Shown: one piece after another, positions 25,727 to 34,289 of the stretch | Layout of the letters: every line of letters begins with the position of its first letter | Numbering within the stretch: the stretch's first letter is position 1 | Origin: Myxococcales bacterium | Lineage (GTDB): Bacteria; Myxococcota_A; Polyangia; Polyangiales; Ga0077539 | DNA: 64,000 nucleotides | NCBI GenBank assembly: GCA_013298625.1 | Contig: JAAFIF010000009.1 | Span: 84,880-148,879, forward strand | Reading direction: 5' to 3' | Translations under genes and position numbers: made by a program | Notes under the pieces: model-generated | Database searches by the model: none | Told to the model about the DNA's origin: nothing | Seen by the model: the letters and a program-made list of their open reading frames with translations, nothing else

Positions 25727-26788
25727 ATGAAACGAAGCTTTGTTATGGCGACCACGCTCGCGGCGACGTCGTTGTTCGCCGCGCACGCCAGCGCTCAATC
25801 CGCCAGCGAGCTCGCCCGTCGCGAGCTGCTCACGCAGGCCGAAGCCGCGTCCGCCGCCAACGATCACGTCCGCGCCGTCGAGCTGCTCGAGCGCGCCGGC
25901 GCCGTGCAATGGACGCCCTCGCACCGGTACTTCATCGCGCGCGAATACCAGCAAGTCGGTCGTCTCGTAGAAGCCCTGAGCGCGTCCACCAGCTGCGAGC
26001 GCGAGGCCCAAGCGGATCGCACCTTGCGCAACCGCGAGGCCATCGAGCGCGGCTGCCACGAGCTCGCTGTCTCGCTGCAAGCGCGCGTCGCTCGCGTGGT
26101 CTTGCGCGTCCCCGCGGATCACCCTGCAGGGACGAGGGTCACCATCGCGGGGCAGAGCGTCCCCGAGGCGTTGTGGGGCGTGAGCTTTCCCGTCGGGGCT
26201 GGCTCGGTCGAAGTGGTCGTCGAGGGCCCCGGGCTCACCACGACGCGATCGACCGTCGATGCGCGGGCGGGACAGGTCACGGACGTTCCGGTCTCGATCG
26301 TGCGAGAGCCCGTCGCAAACGCGACCAACACCAGCGCTGCGAACACCAGCGCTGCGAACGCCAACAGCAACGTCGTCGCTCCTCCGCGCGTCGACACTCC
26401 GCCGCCTCCGTCGAGTCCGAGCGTCGCGCCGTGGGTGGTCGTCGGCGTGGGCGGAGCGATCGCCGTCACGGGCGCGATCGTCGGCGGCCTCCACTTCGCT
26501 GCGGTCGGCGGGATCGAAGCGGACTGCCGCGCGTCCTCTGGGGGAGTGATGTCGACGCCCCTCGTGTGCCGCGAGAGCGGGCAGAACTTCGACGGCCGCA
26601 TCCGCGACGCTGAGCTGCTCGGAACGCTCGGCATCGTCGGGATCTCGCTCGGCGTCGCCACGGTCGGCGCCGGCGTCGCGTGGGCTGCCCTCTCGGGGCG
26701 TCGAGAGTCGCCGCGGGCCGCGGTGCGCAGCGTGAGCCCGTCCATCGGACGCGGCTCGGTGGGATTGAGCGTGGGAGGTCAGTTCTGA
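25727..26788 (+). CDS. TPR/two-transmembrane protein (module copy 2)
   Basis: The 353-residue protein has a cleavable signal peptide (AHASAQ, about residue 24), TPR-like helices (about 28-120), and a PEGA-like beta domain (about 125-205, TRVTIAGQSVPEALWGVSFP). An Asn/Ala/Thr repeat and a Pro-rich linker lead to two hydrophobic helices (about 238-260 and 298-322) with two cysteines in the loop between. Architecture and loop cysteines match the product of 22997-24022, though the sequences are well diverged. Its stop overlaps the next start (TGATG), so the following lipoprotein is co-translated. Confidence 0.8.
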   Translation: MKRSFVMATTLAATSLFAAHASAQSASELARRELLTQAEAASAANDHVRAVELLERAGAVQWTPSHRYFIAREYQQVGRLVEALSASTSCEREAQADRTLRNREAIERGCHELAVSLQARVARVVLRVPADHPAGTRVTIAGQSVPEALWGVSFPVGAGSVEVVVEGPGLTTTRSTVDARAGQVTDVPVSIVREPVANATNTSAANTSAANANSNVVAPPRVDTPPPPSSPSVAPWVVVGVGGAIAVTGAIVGGLHFAAVGGIEADCRASSGGVMSTPLVCRESGQNFDGRIRDAELLGTLGIVGISLGVATVGAGVAWAALSGRRESPRAAVRSVSPSIGRGSVGLSVGGQF

Positions 26789-28773
26789 TGAGCCGTCGAA
26801 TCGCTGCTAGTTTGATTGTGTGTGCGCTCGTCTCGGGCTGCTCGATCCGCGCGCGGTTCTCCATCGAGCCCGCCGACGCGAGCGCGTCCGACGTGGGTGC
26901 AGACGGGACTGCGCTGCCCGACGGGAGCGCGGAGGACGGAGCGGCGACGGACGTGGTCGGTGACGTCGTGGCCGATGTGCAGTGCGGCGCTGGCGAGACC
27001 GCGTGCGGTGGGCGCTGCGTCGACACGCAGTCGGACCCGTCGAACTGCGGGGCGTGCGGCACCATGTGCCCCATGAGCACGGCGCGGGTGAGCTTCGTGT
27101 GCGTGACCGGTCAGTGCGGGGGCGAGTGCACGACGGGGACGTATGTGCCGAGCAGCGTGCTCGGTGAGCCCGGCACGTGCGAGGACCGCGCGCGGCAGAT
27201 CGCCCCTATTTCGGGCTCGTTTCTGCAGGGATCGGTCATCGAGTTTCGCTTCACCCGCACCCCTGACGCCACACACACGCTGACGCTCTGCTCCGACGCT
27301 GGGTGCGTCATGCCCCCGGTGACGAGCAGGATGCTGCCCGGTGGCAGCACGTCGGTGTCCGTGACGCTGAGCGTAGGCGAGCTCGGGATGTTTCCCGCGG
27401 GCGTGATCTTCTGGCGCATCAACGGCGGGGCGTATCAGTCTCCGATCTGGTCGGTGCGGCTGATCCCGAACCCTATGCCCGCTCCGTCGATCCCCGCTGA
27501 AGAGCGTCGAAGCCGAGCAGCGTTCGGCGCGGGGACGGACTTCACGGGCGACGGGTACTCGGACATCGTCGTGTCTGCCACGCAGGCAGGGCGTCGCCAT
27601 GTCCTGCTGTTGAAGGCTTCTGCGACCGCAGGCGCTGCACCCACGTACGGAGGACCGTACGCTCTCCCTTCGGCGTACCGCATGGGCGGCATCATCGCGC
27701 GCGTCGGCGACGTCAACGGAGACGGCTTCTCGGACATCGCCGTCAACGAGCAGGAGCACGCTGCGGTGTTCGTGTTTCGTGGCGGACCCATGGGGTTCGA
27801 CCCCGCGCCCATCACGATCCGCCGTCCCGCCGACGGGGTGCGCTTCGGATCCAACATCACCGGCGGTGATCTCGACGGCGACGGGTTCAGCGAGCTCATC
27901 GTCGCAGACGACGACGCGCCGCCAGCTCGCGCGGGCAGGGTTCACTTGTATTGGGGCAGCCAGAATGGTCCATCCGCCGCCCGCACGAACGCCCTCGGTC
28001 CGACCGGAACACCCCTGGCCGGCGCGCAGTTCGGCGTCGGGCTCGAGAGCGCGTGCGACATCGACGGCGACGGCAAGCACGACCTGCTCGTCGGCGCGCC
28101 CAACGCGCCCGGCGGCATGGCGGGCGGCGCTCCGGCAGTGCACATGTTTCGCGGCGGCGCTCGTCCGCTGTCCGGCGTGGTCACGCGGCGCCCGATGAAC
28201 GAAACGGTGTTCGGCACTCGAGTCGGCTGCCTCGGCGACCTCGACGGCGACGGCGACCACGAGTGGGTGACCGAGACTCGACCGTCGGGGATGATGGAGC
28301 CGCTGCTCGCGATCTATAGCGGCGCGAACACACCCGGCGCGATCAGCGACATCGTGCGCGATCGCATGGCGCCCCTCCGCAGGGGGCCTGTCCTTCGATT
28401 CTTGCCTGCGTACGACATGCTGCAAGTGATGGACGGCCGAGGTCGACCGGACCTCACGTTCTTGAGCGAAGCGGGAGGGATGCTCTCGGTTCACACGCAC
28501 ATCAACACCGACGGCAACGGCAACTTCGGTCCTGTATTGGGCCCCGTCGTGCTGAGCACCGGGCTGCCGCTGGGCGCTGTGATCAACGCGACGGTCACGC
28601 ACTCTGCCGCTGGTGAGCCTCAGTTGATCTTCATCATTCCGTCGTCCACGAGCAGCCGTGTCGGGATCCTTGCGCCGACGGTGGGCGGCGAATTCGCGTC
28701 GCCGGGGGCCACCATGATGCTCGCCAACCTTCCCATGGGCCTCACCAACGTCGGCGAAGTCCTGATGCGCTGA
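26788..28773 (+). CDS. FG-GAP/VCBS-repeat lipoprotein
   Basis: The 661-residue protein has a lipoprotein signal (ALVSGC, Cys18), an Asp/Ala linker, one Cys-rich unit (CGGRCVDTQSDPSNCGACGTMC, about residues 75-95), and a beta domain (about 130-230). FG-GAP-type propeller repeats follow, with calcium-binding-like loops: DFTGDGYSD, DVNGDGFSD, DLDGDGFSE, DIDGDGKHD and DLDGDGDHE. Such propellers bind protein or carbohydrate at the surface. Coupling to the upstream membrane protein mirrors the pair at 22269-24022 and suggests the two products work together. Confidence 0.87.
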   Translation: MSRRIAASLIVCALVSGCSIRARFSIEPADASASDVGADGTALPDGSAEDGAATDVVGDVVADVQCGAGETACGGRCVDTQSDPSNCGACGTMCPMSTARVSFVCVTGQCGGECTTGTYVPSSVLGEPGTCEDRARQIAPISGSFLQGSVIEFRFTRTPDATHTLTLCSDAGCVMPPVTSRMLPGGSTSVSVTLSVGELGMFPAGVIFWRINGGAYQSPIWSVRLIPNPMPAPSIPAEERRSRAAFGAGTDFTGDGYSDIVVSATQAGRRHVLLLKASATAGAAPTYGGPYALPSAYRMGGIIARVGDVNGDGFSDIAVNEQEHAAVFVFRGGPMGFDPAPITIRRPADGVRFGSNITGGDLDGDGFSELIVADDDAPPARAGRVHLYWGSQNGPSAARTNALGPTGTPLAGAQFGVGLESACDIDGDGKHDLLVGAPNAPGGMAGGAPAVHMFRGGARPLSGVVTRRPMNETVFGTRVGCLGDLDGDGDHEWVTETRPSGMMEPLLAIYSGANTPGAISDIVRDRMAPLRRGPVLRFLPAYDMLQVMDGRGRPDLTFLSEAGGMLSVHTHINTDGNGNFGPVLGPVVLSTGLPLGAVINATVTHSAAGEPQLIFIIPSSTSSRVGILAPTVGGEFASPGATMMLANLPMGLTNVGEVLMR

Positions 28774-28824
28774 GCGCGCCGCTCTTCGTCCTGCCGCGAC
28801 GCGCGTGGTGCACACTCTCGCCCC

Positions 28825-29880
28825 ATGACCGTTCACAGCAAGGGGATCGACGAGCGCACCGAGTGGCTCTTCTCCCTCGCGCGCACACACGCCGAGCAGT
28901 TCTCTTCGTCCGAGTCGTGGCTCTCGCGCCAGCGCTACCTCGCGCAGCACCCGACCGCGGTGCTCGTGCTCAAGTGCATGGACGGCCGCATCAACATCCC
29001 TGTGGCGACCGACACGCCGACTGGGATTATCCAGCCGTTTCGCAATCTGGGCGGGATGTTCAACCTCGGCTGGCCGCACCTCGGCGAGACCCTCGCCCGC
29101 TCGGTCGAGCAGATCGTCTCGCGCGGCCGCCGCGCGCTGGTGCTGATCACCTACCACTATTCGAAGGGCGACCCGCACCGCGGCTGCGCGGGGTTCAACT
29201 ACGACACGGCCGCGGCCATCGCGCACACCAGGGCGATCAAAGCGCAGGTCGAGCACACCTTCGGCGCGGGGCACCAGACGGTCTACCCCGTGCTCTGCGG
29301 CTTCGAGACCGACGAGGACGCGCTCATTCTGCACGGCGAAAACGAGGACACCCTCTCGCTCGCAGAGCTGTCATCGAGCGAGATCGAGTCGCTTCCGCAG
29401 CGGCTCTCGGCGCTCTTCGAAGACATGCCCCATCAGGTCCGCGACGACCTCGTCCCGCTCCTGCGCGGAAACCTCTCGCACATCGACCGCCTCCGCCGCG
29501 CCCCTGCCCGCACGCTCGACATCCAGCACCGCGAGTGGATGATCTGCATCGGCCGCGGGTTCGACTTCATGCACACGCCCAACCTCGCGCTCATCATCGG
29601 CCCCTACAGCCCAGACCTCTCCGACCCGATTCGAAAGGCCGCGTCCATCATCGAGTCGAACATGCGCGAGGGCAGGGTGCCGGACGACGGCTTTCTGCTG
29701 CTCGCCTCGGCGCCGTACGAAGAGCACGGCGTCGACCGCGCTCGCGCGACGCTCAAGTCTCAGTTCATGAGCGACTTCGCAGCGAGCGTGATTTCGCGGG
29801 AGTTTCCTGCGCTCGCCGCGAAGATGCGCCGTCACACGTGCGTGCTCGACTGGCGCACGCGCGAGCTCGTGGCCGTGTAG
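28825..29880 (+). CDS. Beta-carbonic-anhydrase-like (CsoSCA-like) protein
   Basis: The 351-residue soluble protein has the metal-site pattern of beta carbonic anhydrases: C51-x-D53-x-R55 (CMDGRI) and H118-x2-C121 (HRGC), with a preceding H111. The spacing and the long helical remainder look closer to the carboxysome shell carbonic anhydrase (CsoSCA) group than to the 200-residue housekeeping enzymes. No carboxysome gene is in the window, so if it is a carbonic anhydrase it works outside that context. The family call rests on motif reading and should be treated as probable. Confidence 0.6.
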   Translation: MTVHSKGIDERTEWLFSLARTHAEQFSSSESWLSRQRYLAQHPTAVLVLKCMDGRINIPVATDTPTGIIQPFRNLGGMFNLGWPHLGETLARSVEQIVSRGRRALVLITYHYSKGDPHRGCAGFNYDTAAAIAHTRAIKAQVEHTFGAGHQTVYPVLCGFETDEDALILHGENEDTLSLAELSSSEIESLPQRLSALFEDMPHQVRDDLVPLLRGNLSHIDRLRRAPARTLDIQHREWMICIGRGFDFMHTPNLALIIGPYSPDLSDPIRKAASIIESNMREGRVPDDGFLLLASAPYEEHGVDRARATLKSQFMSDFAASVISREFPALAAKMRRHTCVLDWRTRELVAV

Positions 29881-29899
29881 CGCACGCGCTGTTCGCCGC

Positions 29900-30892
29900 T
29901 CAGGGCATCCTCACCCAGAATCCGCCGGTGTCCGCGCTGAACACGAACCTCGCCGGCGCCACCGACGCCCACCCCGCTCTGCGCTCGCGCACGATGTAGC
30001 GCCCCCCGGTCTCGAGTGTCCCCACGCGCAGAGCATCCTCGCTCGGCTCGCGAAACACCTGCGCGGGCGCCCCGCTCCACGTCTCGACCGAGGGGCGCTC
30101 GGGGCAGCCGTTGTCCGGGTCGGCGTCGTCGCACGAGTCCGTCGCGTCCACGACGGCGTAGTCGTCGCAGTCGTCGCAATCGGGGCCCTCGCCCTCTTCG
30201 ACGCTCGCGCGATCGACCCATCCCTCGACGGTGACCGCGCCCGTGGCGCGCACGCGCACGCGCCCGTCCCGCGCTTCGATTCGCGAGTACGACGCGATGC
30301 GGCCGTTGGTCTCGATCGATCCCACCGCAGGACCGCTCGACGCGCGATGCAGCGCGACGCTGTCCATTCGAATGTGCACAGGGGCCGCCAGGGACGCAGC
30401 GCGCGCTCGCTGTTGCTCGCCCACTTCGATCGCCTCGCACGCCACCGCCGCGCTCGCAGAGAACGGCGAGAACCGCGCGCGGGCGAACAGCGCTCCTCCC
30501 GTGGCTTGCACGAGCGCCGCGCTCCCTCGCTCGAGGACCACTTGCTCGCCGAGCAGCGCGATCGGCCGCGTGGCGCGCAGCCGCAGGTCGCTCGCGTCGA
30601 TCCATCCTCGCAGAACAAATCCGTCCGAGCGCGCGCTGAACCGATGCCTGCGCCCGTCCGCCGCGCGCACCACGGTCTCGATCACCAGCGGTCTTCCCGT
30701 GAACCGCGCGATCACAGGGCCGTCCGCGCTCGCAGTGATCGCCACCCCCGCGCCCAACATCTGCTCGCCGAACCAGCGGCACTGCGTCACCGGCGCAGCC
30801 GGCGGGCGAACCAGGTCGCCTCGCGCCGCGCTCGTCGCGCACGAACACAAACAGAGCAACGCTGCAGAAGCGATTCGTTCGGGCAGTCTCAC
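29900..30892 (-). CDS. Lipoprotein with SH3-like beta repeats
   Basis: The 330-residue protein has a signal peptide with candidate lipidation Cys18 (CLCSC). The body is beta-rich with three or four SH3-like units, recognisable by repeated VRATG...VEGWVD and VGTLETGGRYIV...GWASV patterns. It is interrupted by an Asp/Cys-rich insert (GPDCDDCDDYAVVDA, about residues 238-255) that may bind calcium. SH3b-type repeats suggest cell-wall or peptide binding in the periplasm. It is convergent with the carbonic-anhydrase-like gene. Confidence 0.72.
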   Translation of the reverse strand: MRLPERIASAALLCLCSCATSAARGDLVRPPAAPVTQCRWFGEQMLGAGVAITASADGPVIARFTGRPLVIETVVRAADGRRHRFSARSDGFVLRGWIDASDLRLRATRPIALLGEQVVLERGSAALVQATGGALFARARFSPFSASAAVACEAIEVGEQQRARAASLAAPVHIRMDSVALHRASSGPAVGSIETNGRIASYSRIEARDGRVRVRATGAVTVEGWVDRASVEEGEGPDCDDCDDYAVVDATDSCDDADPDNGCPERPSVETWSGAPAQVFREPSEDALRVGTLETGGRYIVRERRAGWASVAPARFVFSADTGGFWVRMP

Positions 30893-30994
30893 TGCGCCAA
30901 GGTACCGCGCGTCGCCGCGCGCGGGCTGACAGAAGCGCTGTTGAGCGCGATGGTTCTGCGGCCGATGTGCGGTTGCGCCAGCGGTGCTCGGCGC

Positions 30995-31639
30995 TCAGAT
31001 CGCGTCGAGCTCGATCCACAGCTCGTTGCGTCGCAGCATCGGGAGCGTGCTCGGCGGATCGTAGCGCGCGCTGGTCGCGGCGCCGGACGAGGTCAACCCG
31101 TTGCGCGCGAGCCACTCGCGCAGCGTCCGCTCGTGCGCGGCGAGGATATCGGGGGTGGTGGTTCCGCTGTATCGAAGGACGGCGACGCGGCGCGAGGGAA
31201 GGGCGCGCAGGGTCACGCGCCCGTCGTTGGGCAGCGGCATGGCGTCGACCGCGCTGCCCCGCGGCATGGTGAAGGTGACGAGCCACGAGCCCGCCGCGCT
31301 CGACTGCGTGACGGGCGCGGTCATCGCGATGCGCTCTCCGCGCTGCGCTTGCGTGACGGGCGCGGTCATCGCGATGGAGCTTCGTCGCTGGTTCGCGCCG
31401 AAGATGTACCCCGCGAGCCTGCGAAATCCCTCGTTGACCGCGCGGTTCCAATCGTCGGTCTCCACCGTGGTCTCTGCGCGAACGAGCGGCGCATAGCGCC
31501 GAACCTCGATGCTCCCGTCGCTGCGCTCGACGGTGAAATCGGGCTCTTCGACGAAGCGCCCCGCGGCTTGCCAGCGCACGACGGCGAGCGAGACGAGAGC
31601 CCCAGCGACAGCGAGCGCGAGCGAGCGAGCGGCGATCAT
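30995..31639 (-). CDS. SOUL-family heme-binding protein
   Basis: The 214-residue protein has an N-terminal hydrophobic helix (about residues 5-22) and a SOUL/HBP domain: EVRRYAPLVRAET, GFRRLAGYIFGANQ, and SIAMTAPVTQ present twice, the second after a duplication of that motif. SOUL proteins bind heme or porphyrins; in bacteria the physiological role is unsettled. Its ATG overlaps the LysR stop (ATGA), so both are one operon, and an anchor or export to the periplasm is suggested by the leader helix. Confidence 0.88.
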   Translation of the reverse strand: MIAARSLALAVAGALVSLAVVRWQAAGRFVEEPDFTVERSDGSIEVRRYAPLVRAETTVETDDWNRAVNEGFRRLAGYIFGANQRRSSIAMTAPVTQAQRGERIAMTAPVTQSSAAGSWLVTFTMPRGSAVDAMPLPNDGRVTLRALPSRRVAVLRYSGTTTPDILAAHERTLREWLARNGLTSSGAATSARYDPPSTLPMLRRNELWIELDAI

Positions 31640-32628
31640 GCACGTTTCGATGCCGGCCGCGCCGAGGCCGTAGCGCCCGAACCGCGCGCTTCTCGCCTCG
31701 GGCGCGCTGCGCGCTGCTCTTCTGCGGTAAACGCGCGCTCGATCGCCCTCCACACAACATCGACCCGCGGGACGCGCCGAAGCGCCGAGTGCCCGACGAG
31801 CCAGAGGTCGTCGACGGGCAGCGCTTGCATCAAGGGCGCGATCGAATCGTGAACGTCGATCGCTCGAAGCCATGGATACACGCGCACATACGCGTCGGGG
31901 ACGAGCGCGACGCCCATCCCCGCTTCGAGCGCCGCGAGCTGACTGGCGAAGTGACTGGTGACCAGCGCCGGTCGCCCGCGGTCTCCCAGCGCGCGACGCA
32001 GCCACTGCGCCGGCGGAATCATCGAGAGGCTCGCGTCCCACACGACCCACGGAAGCGCATCCAGCGAGCGCACGTCGCGCAGCTTCTTGGCGAGCGACGC
32101 GTTGGCCATCGGCACCCACCGCGAGCTCGCGAGCTTCTTCAGCACCAGCGACGGGGCCTGCGGGCGAATCGTGCGCAGCGCCACGTCGGCTTCTCTCCGC
32201 GTGAGGTTGGCGACGGACGTCGACACTTCGAGCTCGACCACGATCCCTGGCTGCGCTCTGCGCAGCTCTGCCAACGCCGGAACCACGAAGGCCTCCGCCA
32301 ACCCCGGCGCCACGCTCAAGCGCACCACTCCCTCTGCCGCCCGCTCGATCCCCGAGAGGGCGCCGCCCAGCCTCGCGTGCGCGCCCTCCATCTCCTCTGC
32401 GGGCGCGAGCAACAAGTCCGCGCTCTCGGTCGCCTCGAGCCCGTCCCGCGTGCGCTCGAACAGCGTCAGCCGCAGCGACCGTTCGAGCGCGGCCAGCCTT
32501 CGACTCAGCGTCGATGCGTCGAGCCCCAACACCCCTGCCGCCCCAGCGAGCGTGCGCTGTCGATACAGCGCCAGAAACACCGGAACGTCGTCCCAGCGCT
32601 CGAACCAGAGCTGCGTTTTTGCAATCAT
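31636..32628 (-). CDS. LysR-family transcriptional regulator
   Basis: A 330-residue LysR protein with the winged HTH at about residues 8-65 (LAGAAGVLGLDASTLSRRLAALE) and an effector domain (VRLSVAPGLAEAFVVPAL...). I place the start at the ATG at 32628 because upstream in-frame codons would overlap the divergent epimerase gene; ATG 32637 is an alternative. Imperfect CTTGCA/TGCAAG arms (32631-32636, 32661-32666) in the gap could be its operator. It is translationally coupled to the SOUL gene and is likely to control the divergent epimerase gene. Confidence 0.85.
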   Translation of the reverse strand: MIAKTQLWFERWDDVPVFLALYRQRTLAGAAGVLGLDASTLSRRLAALERSLRLTLFERTRDGLEATESADLLLAPAEEMEGAHARLGGALSGIERAAEGVVRLSVAPGLAEAFVVPALAELRRAQPGIVVELEVSTSVANLTRREADVALRTIRPQAPSLVLKKLASSRWVPMANASLAKKLRDVRSLDALPWVVWDASLSMIPPAQWLRRALGDRGRPALVTSHFASQLAALEAGMGVALVPDAYVRVYPWLRAIDVHDSIAPLMQALPVDDLWLVGHSALRRVPRVDVVWRAIERAFTAEEQRAARPRREARGSGATASARPASKRA

Positions 32629-32690
32629 GCCTTGCATCTGACCGCGTTGCGCTGCGCGGCTGCAAGCCTCCATGGTGTCTGTCACCAGCC

Positions 32691-33638
32691 ATGACCGCAC
32701 CGCTTCACGTCGTCCTCGGCGCAGGACAGATCGCCACGCACCTGACGCAACGCCTGCTCGCGCGAGGGGTTCGCGTGCGGCAGGTCCGTCGATCGAGCGC
32801 GTCGACGCCCGATGATTCGTCGATCGAGCGCCGCTCGGGCGACCTCGCCGATCCGCGGTTCGCCGCGGAGGTGATGAAGGGCGCGGCGGTCGCGTACGAC
32901 TGCACTGTTCCGCCGTACGAGCGATGGTCTTCGTTGCTGTTGCCGCTGGGGGCGTCGATCGTCGACGGCGCGGTCGAGAGCGGCGCTGCGCTCGTCGCGT
33001 TCGACAACGTGTACCTCTACGGCCAGCCCCGCGGCCCGCTGCGCGAGGACACTGCCATCGCGCCGTGCAGCAAGAAGGGCGAGCTGCGCGCGAAGCTGCA
33101 CGCGCTGCGATGGAGCGCCCACCAACAGCGCGGACTGCGGCTCTCGGTCGGGCGCGCCAGCGACCTGTTCGGCCCAGGGGTCACGCTGACGACCATCTTG
33201 AACGAGCGATTCTACCAGCGATTCTTCAGTGGAAAATCCGTCGACTGCGTGGGTGACCCCGACGCGCCGCACTCGTACTCGTACGCGCCCGACGTCGCCG
33301 ACGCCCTCGTCACGCTCGGCCACGACGAGCGCGCGTGGGGACAGGTGTGGCACCTCCCCCTCAACGCCGCCGAGAGCACGCGCTCGCTCGTCGCGCGCCT
33401 CGCCCGCGCGGCGAACGTAGACCCGAAGCTCAACGTGATGCCGTCGTGGATGCTCGCGATGCTCGGTCTCTTCGTCGCTCCGCTGAGGGAGGTCGTCGAG
33501 ATGCAGTACCAGTGGCGCGCGCCGTTTGTGCTGGACGATCAGCGATTTCGCAGCACGTTCGGCGCGCTTCCGACGGAGTGGGACGTCGCTTCGCGCGAGA
33601 CCGTCGCGTGGGCGCGCGACAGGTTCGCCCGTCGCTGA
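32691..33638 (+). CDS. NAD-dependent epimerase/dehydratase-like protein
   Basis: The 315-residue extended SDR has the cofactor loop GAGQIATHL near the N-terminus and a long Rossmann domain. YLYGQPRGPLREDTA near residues 108-122 resembles the atypical SDR subgroup that often lacks a full YxxxK pair; here S/Y and K are offset. The C-terminal part VGRASDLFGPGV and YAPDVADALVTLG is typical of nucleoside-sugar or flavonoid-type SDRs. The start at 32691 removes an implausible upstream extension. The substrate is unknown. Confidence 0.82.
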   Translation: MTAPLHVVLGAGQIATHLTQRLLARGVRVRQVRRSSASTPDDSSIERRSGDLADPRFAAEVMKGAAVAYDCTVPPYERWSSLLLPLGASIVDGAVESGAALVAFDNVYLYGQPRGPLREDTAIAPCSKKGELRAKLHALRWSAHQQRGLRLSVGRASDLFGPGVTLTTILNERFYQRFFSGKSVDCVGDPDAPHSYSYAPDVADALVTLGHDERAWGQVWHLPLNAAESTRSLVARLARAANVDPKLNVMPSWMLAMLGLFVAPLREVVEMQYQWRAPFVLDDQRFRSTFGALPTEWDVASRETVAWARDRFARR

Positions 33639-33686
33639 CGAGACCGCGTGCAACCCGAGCGCGAACTGTGCTCGCATCGCGGACCG

Positions 33687-34097
33687 ATGGAAGCGAAGCC
33701 TCACGTCGTGATCGAGCTCCCCGTGCAGTGGGGAGACATGGACGCGCTCGGTCACGTGAACAACACGCGGTTCTTCACCTGGTTCGAGTCCGCGCGCATC
33801 GCGCTGTTCGAGAAGATCGGCGTCTCGAGCGCGGGCCCTTCGTCCGTGGCGCCGATCCTCGCGACCACGACGTGCAACTACGTCGCGCCGCTGCACTACC
33901 CAGCGCAGCTGCGGGTCAGCGCGCGCTGCACGAAGGTGGGCGAGACCAGCCTGACGATGGAGTACGAAGTGGCCTCTGGCGACCGCGTCCACGCTCGCGG
34001 AAGCTCGGTCGCCGTCCTGGTCGACTACGGCTCGTCGGCGAAGGTGCGCGTCCCGGACGCCGTTCGCGCTGCGATCGCTGCGCTGGATGAGGGGTGA
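33687..34097 (+). CDS. Acyl-CoA thioesterase (4HBT hotdog fold)
   Basis: The 136-residue protein has the single-hotdog 4-hydroxybenzoyl-CoA thioesterase signature WGDMDALGHVNNTRFF with the catalytic-type Asp and the GHVNN loop, and the length is normal. It would hydrolyse acyl-CoA thioesters in the cytoplasm. A GTG at 33648 is in frame, but the ATG at 33687 fits the family start better. It lies 48 bases downstream of the epimerase gene in the same direction and may be co-transcribed. Confidence 0.85.
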   Translation: MEAKPHVVIELPVQWGDMDALGHVNNTRFFTWFESARIALFEKIGVSSAGPSSVAPILATTTCNYVAPLHYPAQLRVSARCTKVGETSLTMEYEVASGDRVHARGSSVAVLVDYGSSAKVRVPDAVRAAIAALDEG

Positions 34098-34289
34098 GGG
34101 GGCAGCCCGTCCGACGCTTCAGCGCGCGCTGCGAGGACCGCAGACGGATCAGCTGCTCGTGGTGAAGCTGCGTCGCGACGAGTCGCTCGTTTCGATCGCG
34201 TGGGAGAGCTGAGCCACGCTCGTCCCGACGAAACATGCGGGCGACGGCGCCCTATGCCGTCGCGAGGGGACGTACCATCGTCCGCAGCG

